From the NCBI GenBank assembly GCA_964019425.1, contig OZ025835.1, positions 620,001 to 684,000 of the forward strand: DNA of 64,000 nucleotides, written 5' to 3'. Below, piece after piece: positions 9,437-18,700 of the stretch. The stretch is from Flectonema sp. DT1601 (Eukaryota > Euglenozoa > Diplonemea > Diplonemida > Diplonemidae). The notes under the pieces were generated by a model. The model had not been told where the DNA came from. It did no database searches and saw only the letters and a list, made by a program, of their open reading frames with translations. A program made the position numbers and the translations under genes. Every line of letters begins with the position of its first letter. Position 1 is the stretch's first letter.

Positions 9437-10306
9437 ATGTCAGCCGCATCACGTAGCAGAAGCATGCCAGAGTTGCGAGGTCGACTTGATCATCAGAATC
9501 TTGGTATCGCTTTCATGAGAGGAGGCAGTAGAGTTCCTGCAACGGGAAAGTGGGACATGAGAGCGCTGAATGCTTCAGTACCGAGTTCGTTAGGTACTCC
9601 TCAAACTGATAATAGTTTTTCACGTTCACGAACATCAAGAGGTAGACCCAGCCCAGGGTTCTCTCCTTTACCAAGCAGTCCAAGGGTTAGAAGATCTCGT
9701 TCTGCTTCAACAAAGTCTCTCCTAGTGAAGGGACCAGCTGGATCTAAACCACTAAGTCCAGCACCCTTTCCGTACACTATAGGTAAACGTAGAGAGCAAG
9801 AAGGAAGAGAACGAGCCGGAAGAGAGATGTCAAAAGGTCAGTACTCACCATCAAGTGTTGCAACAGTAGCGAGGTTTAGATCACACTCAGTGAGAAATGA
9901 TTCAAAAGAATCTTATTGGAGTGTTGTACTACCTCGTCAACAAGAAGGTCGTTATCGAGAATCTGATATTCCTCCTCCCCCACCTGTTGGAATTGCACCA
10001 CCTCTGACTCCATTATCAACACGTAGAACTTATTCAGTTTGTAGTTTTGATTCGTTGTCCGCTTTTGAATCGGTCAAAGAGGCTATCCGAAAATTAAATA
10101 ATCAAAATAATATCACTTCTGCAGACTTGGGATCAAAAGCTCTCACTTTCACACTGTCTTCGCAGTCGGGAATAATTGCTTCCAAACTTCTTGACCCTGA
10201 CGTAGTAAATGACCCCGAGTTGCTTATTCCGATGTTGAAGTGCGCAAAGATGATGTTAATAAACGTAGCTGACCACATCGATACTTTATTAGGTACTGAG
10301 AGTTGA
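9437..10306 (+). CDS. Ser/Arg/Pro-rich protein with helical C-terminus
   Basis: A 289-residue protein, not recognised. The N-terminal ~200 residues are low-complexity, basic and rich in Ser, Pro and Arg. They hold several basophilic-kinase-like or 14-3-3-like motifs (SRSRSMPEL, RRSRSAS, RTYSVCS), SP sites and a Pro run (IPPPPPVGIAPPLTP). The last ~90 residues are predicted ordered and helical (FESVKEAIRKLNNQ, PELLIPMLKCAKMMLINVADHID). There is no signal peptide. The pattern fits a phosphorylated cytoskeletal or scaffold protein, but nothing in the sequence names a function. The codon encoding the final helix begins a segment that is partly duplicated downstream in decayed form. The start is the first ATG after the candidate acceptor. 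Confidence 0.72.
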   Translation: MSAASRSRSMPELRGRLDHQNLGIAFMRGGSRVPATGKWDMRALNASVPSSLGTPQTDNSFSRSRTSRGRPSPGFSPLPSSPRVRRSRSASTKSLLVKGPAGSKPLSPAPFPYTIGKRREQEGRERAGREMSKGQYSPSSVATVARFRSHSVRNDSKESYWSVVLPRQQEGRYRESDIPPPPPVGIAPPLTPLSTRRTYSVCSFDSLSAFESVKEAIRKLNNQNNITSADLGSKALTFTLSSQSGIIASKLLDPDVVNDPELLIPMLKCAKMMLINVADHIDTLLGTES

Positions 10307-10989
10307 TCGTACCGTTCTTAGTTCCCTCAGGCGGCTATGAGAAATCGATAATCAGAAAATGTGTAGATGATGTCAGTGGTGGTCCAGAGTTGCTTCCCCC
10401 TGTGTTGAAGTGCGCAAAGATAATTTTAATTAATTAAACAACCTTTGCTGATAAACAACTTTGAATGCAACGTATTTTATATATCAGGTCAGCGGTGTTC
10501 TCTACTTGTCAAACATCATCTGTTGAAATGAGCCTCTCGCATGTGATGTCAGAGAAGTGGTGTCACTTTTTGCCTTCATGGTCTTTAGTGGAGGCCTCTC
10601 AACCCCCCCCTTTTTTTGTTTCTACTTCTTCACAGATTATTTTAGGATACGTCTATATATAGATACTTCATTGGGTACTGAGAGCTGATTGTACTGTTCT
10701 ATTTCCTTAAGGGGTATTTGAATAATTAATAATGATTACAGCCCCGTTCAGAGTTATGCGAAAACAGTCGCAGAGTAGTGTGCTTGAACCGCGCACATCT
10801 GAAAAAGACTGCTTTTGTATATATTTTTATTTTTTTGTTGTTTTCTTTTTGTATCCTTTTGTTTGGTCGAGCTTTCTTTCGCTTTTTTTTTTTGAAAAAA
10901 AAGAGGAATTTTTTTTTTAAAAAAGTTTTTAAAATTTTCTTTTTTTTTTGTAATAATATTTTCCTTTTTTATAACAATTCAGGTTGAAA
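10307..10989. other. spacer with candidate acceptor for the LicD-like gene
   Basis: Apart from the decayed duplicate this spacer is AT-rich with T and A runs near 10880-10960. A T-rich tract ending TATAACAATTCAG at 10982 is the acceptor candidate. It leaves a 7-nt leader before the ATG at 10990, and the upstream in-frame TTG at 10984 need not be used. Short frames here cross homopolymers and are not credible. Confidence 0.55.
10387..10735 (+). pseudogene. decayed duplicate of the preceding gene's 3' end
   Basis: 10387-10430 aligns without gaps to 10217-10260 inside the preceding gene; both contain GTTGAAGTGCGCAAAGAT. 10661-10735 aligns to 10279-10355 across that gene's stop codon and 3' UTR (GATACTTTATTAGGTACTG against GATACTTCATTGGGTACTG). 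The two matches sit in the same order but about 230 nt of unrelated sequence separates them. This reads as an old tandem duplication of the gene's last exon segment, later interrupted and mutated. Copy 2 no longer keeps a useful frame. Confidence 0.75.
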
Positions 10990-11952
10990 ATGCGGAAGGT
11001 TGCTTGCGGGGTACTGTCGTTGATTGTTGTATTTGGGTTCTTAAGTAACATTCAAGTTCAAGATTCTTCACAAATTCTAACTACTGAAAAGACAGTCCAG
11101 AATGAATTGCCCAGCATGAAGACAGACCACAATAAATCTAACCTTACAAGTAAAATAAAAACACCTGACAAGTGTGAACCAATTATTGATAGGGATATGA
11201 CTTTGCTTGAGAAGGCGGCATTAAATATTATAAAAACATTACAGAGACACTCGAATATATCAATTTGGCCAGTTGGAGGAACTCTTATCCACATGATGCG
11301 TCACGGAAGGTTTTCTGACTATGAAACACATGATCAGGAATTCGATCTTGATCTGGCTGTCACTTCTCCAGGAAATGATTCAAAACCATTTACTGACGAT
11401 CAACGACAGTGGATTATTGATGTGCTTGCTGAAGAGGGCATTTTACGAGCTCATAAATTAACAAAAAAAAAATCTGTAGCAGGGACTGGAACTTGCCGCA
11501 ATTGGGGTCACGGAGCACACATAACTTGCAAATGTATTGCTTCGCACGGATTGAAATTTGATTTGTTTCTGGGGGGACCAGTTCCCAACGACGAAGACTC
11601 TCTTTCATACCTCCCCCTTGGGATTCAAGACAGAGACCTCATTCACCCGTTGGGTAAATGTCGTGCTTGGAGTCACTGGATACACTGTCCTGCACATCCT
11701 TATAAGGTATTAAAGATATGGGGTGTTAAAACAGGTTTCGAACCTAAGGAAGGTTGTCTTTTATTTCCGAGACACATTCAGAATTATATAAAACAACGAA
11801 CTTCTTCCACAGATGAGTACATCTCTTACACTAAATATTTATTAAATCGCAATAAACAACTTGATGCCTGTGGATTCAAGTCTTTCTCTCTTCAGATAAA
11901 GGAAGACACTGAATGTATAGCAGCTGTTGGTTTAGCTCTTGAAGTACGCTAG
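10990..11952 (+). CDS. LicD/fukutin-like phosphotransferase, signal-anchored
   Basis: A 320-residue protein. Residues ~4-20 (VACGVLSLIVVFGFLS) form one hydrophobic segment after a basic MRK, so it should be a type II signal anchor or signal peptide placing the rest in the Golgi lumen. Residues ~90-130 carry the LicD/fukutin nucleotidyltransferase-like core: IWPVGGTLIHMMRHG (GG at 96-97) followed by the metal-binding acidic motif FDLDLAV (Asp119 and Asp121). The length fits the family. Known members transfer phosphocholine (LicD) or ribitol phosphate (fukutin, FKRP) to glycans; the substrate here cannot be read from sequence. Several Cys and Asn-X-Ser/Thr sites suit a lumenal domain. It lies 755 nt upstream of the giant surface-protein gene on the same strand, so acting on surface glycoproteins is plausible but unproven. 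Confidence 0.8.
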   Translation: MRKVACGVLSLIVVFGFLSNIQVQDSSQILTTEKTVQNELPSMKTDHNKSNLTSKIKTPDKCEPIIDRDMTLLEKAALNIIKTLQRHSNISIWPVGGTLIHMMRHGRFSDYETHDQEFDLDLAVTSPGNDSKPFTDDQRQWIIDVLAEEGILRAHKLTKKKSVAGTGTCRNWGHGAHITCKCIASHGLKFDLFLGGPVPNDEDSLSYLPLGIQDRDLIHPLGKCRAWSHWIHCPAHPYKVLKIWGVKTGFEPKEGCLLFPRHIQNYIKQRTSSTDEYISYTKYLLNRNKQLDACGFKSFSLQIKEDTECIAAVGLALEVR

Positions 11953-12373
11953 ACAAACGTAAGGACTCCAACACTTCGGTTCTTCTTTTTTCAAACCATT
12001 CTATTATCTGTTGTACTTTCTGACCACGAAAACCTCAGTAATGTGAGTCATGGGGTTCCCAATATAAACTAACCTGCAGCTTTTCACACTTCGACACTTT
12101 TCTCGGTCTTTGTTTCATTAAAGTCTTTGGGTTCAACCCACGGGTGTGTCGCCAATGAAATAGTTTTCTGATGGTCGCGGGGACCGCAATAGCGTCGTCG
12201 GGTATCGAATTTTATAATTATCATTTTCAACACACTCAGCCTCACGAACAGCATGTTTGGTTTTGTTTTTGGTCTTGTGTAGGAGTTTATTGATTAACAG
12301 CAGGGAGGAGATTCATTCACGGATTTGATGATTTATTAGTAGTCAGTTACTCTGAAGATTAATTAGTGCCTAT

Positions 12374-12706
12374 TCTTTTTTTTCCAGTCTGTTTGCTTTT
12401 TTCATGCCCCTACACTATGGTTTTGCAAGTCGGGTCTAGTCGGGATGAGGTGAAGGGCGTGAGTCGAGTTTGCTTTGCGGAAAGGGATTATTTTACAATT
12501 ATATTGCATTAAAGATAAAATTGTTTAAATCGTCACTTCAACCCTCCCAGGTGAAAACAACAACACACACATACAAAAGGAAAGGAAAGGCGGAGAACCA
12601 GAAACTCTCATTTTCATCTCTTGAGCGGGAAAAAAAGCAGAGGAACACCTAGGAATAAAAAAAAACAACATCACAGTTGGGAGCACAGTTGATATAGCTC
12701 TTCAGT
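12374..12706 (+). promoter_or_regulatory. leader region of the giant gene, copy 1
   Basis: TTCTTTTTTTTCCAG ends at 12387 and is the strongest acceptor. It would give a 319-nt leader with upstream ATGs at 12404 (11 codons), 12417 (31 codons) and 12445 (ATG AGG TGA). Two closer sites, CCCTCCCAG ending at 12550 and TTTTCATCTCTTGAG ending at 12625, would remove all of these and leave leaders of 156 or 81 nt. A frame over 12470-12652 starts with TTG only and is not called a gene. No promoter motif is recognisable. Confidence 0.4.
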
Positions 12707-15700
12707 ATGAGGCAACTCATTCTGTTGTTGGGATTGCTGAGTGCCGGTAGCGGGTTGAAGTATGAACAGGGAGTATCAATGACCCCGTTCCCGGATATCG
12801 ATTGCAATCAGATCACGTTCACATCCGGAACGTGTGACTGCAGCACCACCATATCCGGGGCTGTGATGGATATCGAGGAGGGGTACGTTCGGGGAGCCGA
12901 CACCTTAACGTGCACCGCCGCCGCATGCGGAGGTTCGATCAGCATCAACTTCGATGCCAGCACCGGTATCATGACTCTTTCAGGTTCCGCCACGATCGCC
13001 GAGTACGCGGCGGCCTTGGCATCGGTTCAGTTTAGGACATCATCGGGAAATGGGGCTTCCCGACGTGTGACTTACAACTTCGGACACGCGATGTACTCGA
13101 CGGTAACCGGACACTTCTACGAATACTACTCAAGCGCCAAGGGCCACTGCAAAGACAGCCAAGGGAGAGCCGGAAAATGCCACTGGGACCAGGGACAAGC
13201 CGAGTGCGCTTTGGAGAGCCAGGACATCCTCGGGTTGGTGGGTTACCTGGTGACCATCACCGACGCGCAGGAAGAAAGGGTTGCCTCTGAGAAGCTTCAC
13301 GGGGAGGGATGGATCGGAAGCGGTGACGTGGCGAAGGAGGGAGAATGGAGGTGGCTGACTGGACCGGAGGGTTGCCCACCGTACAACACAGGCGTGACTG
13401 GACCGCAGCGTTCGGCGTGCGACCTGGGATACCCGCTTCCCGCATCCAAGACACCGTGCTCCGGGGTAGACTGCGGGAAGGGTCAGCTGATCGGAACGGG
13501 AAGAGGGTCTGGATTCGTCGTTGCGAGCGGTGCGTTCACAAACTGGCAATCTGGAGAACCGAACGAATACTCGAGACCGTGTCCGGGAACTTGCGATACT
13601 ACCGGGGAAGACTACGGACACTACTACGCTAGCGGTAAGTGGAACGACTATCCGAACGGACACGACCACATCGAGGGATTTGTTTGCGAGTGGGGAGGAG
13701 TTGGAGACCTCTGCATGAGCCCGGATGACGTGTTCGGAACCCAGGTACTGATTGCCGGGTGCCATGTGTATAACAACATCGGTGCGTGTGATGCCCACCA
13801 GCCAGCCGGATCGTGCAAGTGGGACGACAGCAAGAACCCTGCGGTGTGTGTGCAGAACGGTTGCCACGTTTACGACAACGAGGGAAGCTGTGAAGCGAAC
13901 CTCCTCTGTGACTGGGACCTGACGAAGTCGCCGGCGGAGTGTGTGGACGCGTACTGTCCGACGACGCACAAGGCAAAAGACCCATGCAACGCCGACAGCC
14001 TCGGACCTTGCTACTGGAACCCGAACAACGCGGCTGGGACCCAGTGCCAGAAGCGCGAGTGCAGCGACATCGCCGATAAGTGCGACTGTTTGGCTGCGTC
14101 ACCTGACTGTGTTTGGGATCCAGCAAACACCCACTGTGTGGACCCGAAGGTTCAGTGTCCGCCTGCGGACATCGCCTTCCTGCTCGACGGGTCTGGTTCG
14201 ATGAACGGGAGGTTCGGGTCACACGCGGTCGGGTTTTACGGAATGATGGAGGAGATGAGGGACTTCCTGCACGCCGCGGAGTTGGCACCGTCGTCGACCT
14301 CTTCGTACGGAATTCGCGCCTCCATGGTGCAGTTCGGGAAGCCTGGGGATTCGCAGACGGCGCAAGACACGCAGCCTGCCGGGTTCGTGAACTGCAAGGC
14401 TTGGGTGCCTGTTTCGGGAACGACTGGAGGAGGAGCTCCGTTGTCCGGAAACTACGCCGCTCTTTCCAAGGACGTGACCTTCCACGAGAACTTTTTCTGC
14501 AGGAGATGGAGTCAAGGGAAGACGATCTTGGAACCCGCGTTACAGGAGGTGGATTCGATTTTCGGACGCGACGGTTCGACGAGGAAGAAGATTGTGATGA
14601 TCATCACTGATGGGGCTCTACACGATCGGGACAGCGACGTACGGGCGGCGGAGGACAACTTGAAAACGAAATACAATGCGCAGATCTTCGGTATCGTTGT
14701 GAGGAAAGCGACCGGACACACGAGACAAGACCTTCAGGCGGAGGCGAAGCTGAAGCCGTTAGTGTCTGACCCGCAGGATGAGCACTTCCTCAATGTTGAC
14801 CTCGACCACTTCAAGGAACAGGTGCTGGACCAGATCTGCGATCCGAAAAGCGTTTTCGGAAGGGGAATTGCTGTCGGTACGGTTAAGATTACGGTGCAGT
14901 TAGGATGCGCGTCGCAGGAAAGTGAGACGGATTGTATGGCTGACTTGGACTGCAAGTGGGATTTTTCGATCTTGCCATCGTGCACTCAGTCAGATTGCTA
15001 CCCTTTGTGTTCAGAGACTGACTGCAAGGCCCACCCAGGGTGCAAGTGGGACAACGGTAACTGCAAGCGGGAGGAACCGGGATGCACTGGGAAGAGTCAG
15101 GTGGACTGCAAAGCTAACGACAACTGCTTGTGGGATGCGATGTGGGCGACGGACACGTGCATCGACAACCCTTGCCGAGTGCACAAGGACGAGCAGCCGT
15201 GCGAAGCGGTGTCGGTTCAGATGGGGGCGCCGTGTAGCCCGCCAGCTGGGGATCCAGACTACTGCTTCCTGAGCGTGTGCGAGTACGACCCGAGCAAGAG
15301 CCCGAAGTGCTACCCGAAAAAGTGTCTGCACACCAAGGAGGGAACCTGCAATGCCGAAGACGGATGCGAGTGGGTTCCGGTACAGACCCCTCCACCAGCC
15401 GGTCCTCCATCGACGCTGATTGAGTACTGCGCGGAGAAGATCTGCCTGCACGTGAGTGCTCCGACCTGCAATGCCGACAGCAAGTGTGAATGGGACACGG
15501 CGCTGGACAAGTGTGTGGAGAGGCCTTGCGTGAAGCATCCGGATGACGTTTCGTGTAACGCGGACACTGCGTGTCACTGGGACACGATAGGTACGCCGCC
15601 GGTATGCACACAAACCCCGTGCGGAGGATACTCGAACACGGCGTGCCAGAACGACGACAAGTGCATGTGGCAAACGAAGGCGAACCCTGCGTACTGTGCT

Positions 15701-18700
15701 GTGAAGACGTGCGACAAGTACAACAACCCGAAGGACGAGTGTAAGTGTAGCGAGGACCCCGACTGCACGTGGGTTACTACGGACCCGAAAAATCTACACT
15801 GCGCGGTCCCTTCGCTGGCCCAGTGCCCGGACCTGGATGTCGCCTTCGTAATCGACGGCTCGGGATCGATGTGGAGGTCGTTTGGACGCCACGCTCACGG
15901 ATACACCGCTCTTCTCGAGATGCTTCGTGACTGGGTGAAGACCTTGCCGTTGACGGGGGAGGACCACACGGTGGGGGCCCAATCGAGTGTGAGGGGAGGA
16001 ACCTTCCGTATCACATTCATCCAGTTCTCGAAGGCGAACGCTCGCCCCGATGAAGACCACCCGACGAATTGCGCGATCGGCCAGTGCACTGACGGTTTGC
16101 TGTCTGGTAACCTGCAGGAGCTGATGGGGGATATCGACTGGCACGAGGCGAACTACCAGCGTCACTGGACCTACATCCACGACGCACTTCAGGACGTGGC
16201 CGACCACACATTCTTGGTTTCGCCGCCAGGCAGGAAGCAGATTGTAGTGATCATCGCCGATGGAGGGCTGACGGACATCAACGGAGACGCGTGCAGCTCC
16301 GGGAACACGTGCAACCAGTGTCCGTTCGGATGCGACCAGAACTGGCAGCCGACCTACCCTGGGATGCTCAACAAGGCGCAGCAGGACCTCCGTCGGGAAA
16401 AAGTGGTGGTATTTGGTGTGGTTATGCGGAGATTCACCAGGAGGACCCACCAAGATGACTACGCGGAACTGAGATTGAAGCCGCTGGTTACGGACCCGAA
16501 GGACGATCATTTCTTGAACCTGCAGCTCGATGAGATTCCGAGCCAACTGCTGAACGTCTTCTGCGACCCGTCGAGTCCGATTGGAAGGTCTCTCATCCCA
16601 CCTGTGGACAGCACGCACTTCCCATGCGCAACATGGGGATTCAAAGACGAGTGCAACGCCGACAAGTACTGTGAGTGGAAGCAGCCGAAGCTCCGCACGT
16701 GCGACTCGCCGACCGGATGTCCTGAGTTGAATTGCCAAGCGGTTCCGAGCCAGTACACGGGGCTGTACCGGTGTGCGAACTGCAAGCTGCAACGGGCGAC
16801 GGTCATCTGCGGTGCCGGAGTGGTGTCAGCGATCGATGGTACCTGCGGAACGACGCACTGCAAGGACTGCTGCGAGAAGGATTGCTGTGACAAGGACCCT
16901 GCATGCATGTGGTCGGGAACACCGAAGGAATGCACGAGGAAAGTGTGCGAGCATACCGACAAGACCAACTGCGAGGGAGACGCGGACTCGCTGTGCGTAT
17001 GGGACGACAACGCTGGGGATTGCTCGAAGAAGCCGTGCGCCGCTGTGTTCGTGAGAGAAGTGTGCCTGAACAAGACCGAATGCTTCTGGGACAAGGGAGT
17101 TGACCCACCTGTGTGCTTGCAGGTCCCGACGTGTGATGGGAAGTCGCAAGCAGACTGCCTCGCGGACCCGCAGTGTGTGTACAACTGCTCGTTGACTGAG
17201 TGCCGTGACAGCCGCTGTCAGTACACGACCCCGGGGACTTGCAGAGTGGACTCGAATTGTGAATGGAAAAACGGAGCTTGTTCAGAGAAACTATGTTCGT
17301 ACACTGCCCAGCAGCCTTGCGACGCAGCTGGGTGCGAGGACTGTAAGTGGAACACCAAAAGCAATCAGTGCGACGTAGACAAGTGCAAGGTGCATACGAA
17401 CCAGAACAATTGCAACCAGGATCCGCTTTGTGTGTGGGACGGAACGACTCCGTGCGTAACAGACTACTGCCCAAGCTTCGGAAACGACGTTGTTGGTTGT
17501 GACCGCGATCCGCGCTGCCACTGGAGCACCACAACGGCGCCTGCATCGTGCCAACCGACGGTTTGCACGGTGGCGCACAACGCGAACTACCCGCCTGCGA
17601 GCAAGGTGGCAGATAGCTGCGAGAGCGACCCGAACTGCAAGAAGGGAACAGACTCCAAAGGAGACTACTGTGAGACGGCGAAGTGCAGCGATTTCCTAAA
17701 GAACTGCGAGTGCACGAAGCAACCGAACTGCTACTGGGATTCAACGGCCAGCCCGAAGTGCAGGGATGTACACGTGTCGTCTTGTCCTGACCTGGACGTA
17801 GTGTTCGTGCTGGACGGATCTGGCTCGATGAGCGGAACTTTTGGGAACCACCCTCACGGATACGTTGGAATGGTGGAGATGCTGCGCGACTGGATGCAGA
17901 CCCTTCCGCTGACGGGGGAGGATCACACGGTCGGGAAGGGATCGACGGTGGTCGGAGGAACTTTCCGTCTCGCGTTCGTGCAGTTCTCGAAAACTGACGA
18001 GTACTGGGTGTGCAAGAACAACGGCCAGGGGTGCAAACAGAGCGCGAAGTGCAGGGATCCTGTTCCCAAAGATACGTGCACTGATGGAGAACTCAGTGGC
18101 AAACTCAGCGAGCTGGATGTCGACCTGAACTGGCACGTGACGAACTACATGGGGTCGGTAACCTACATGGCAAAGGCGTTGGAGGATGCAGTCCACGTGT
18201 TCCAGGGATCGCCATCGCACAGACAGCACGTTCTGATCGTCATCACAGACGGGGCGATGAACCCGAAGGAGCCGCAGAGCAGTGTCGAGATCCCACCGAT
18301 CCGACAGAAGTTGGATGCGATGGATGTGATCACCTTCGGTGTAGTGGTACGCAAGAGTGCTGCACACACGAAGGCAGACTTGGATGCGGAAAAGACCCTG
18401 AAGCCGATCACTTCGAATCCGCACGATGACCACTTTGTGAACGTTCCGCTGGACAACATGTTAGAGGAAGTGTTCAAGGACTTCTGCGACCCTGCTGGCC
18501 GCTTTGGGGCAGCAATCCAGGCGCGCCAGAACCGGGGGGGAGGCACAACGACACCGCCGGCGACCGGTGCTTCTGTCCCGTGTTCGAAGTGGGGAGTGAA
18601 GCTGGAGTGCCGTGCGGACCAGGCATGCGACTGGCAGGACCAGGTTCCCCAGAAGTGTGCTGCGACCGATGGATGCCTGAATCTGAACTGCTTGGAGCTT

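Noticed and set aside
8376-10306. Coiled-coil and Ser/Arg-rich frames as exons of one gene
   Set aside because: Joining the GTAAGT at 8996 to the AGs at 9293, 9408, 9422 or 9443 meets a stop soon after each join, before the Ser/Arg-rich frame is read.
12131-12230. Possible tRNA or small RNA in the GC-richer block
   Set aside because: A GGTATCGAATT patch resembles a T-loop but no acceptor, D or anticodon arms can be paired around it.
12470-12652. 60-codon frame in the giant gene's leader, also at 51642
   Set aside because: It begins with TTG, not ATG, and its conservation is explained by the recent duplication of the whole region.
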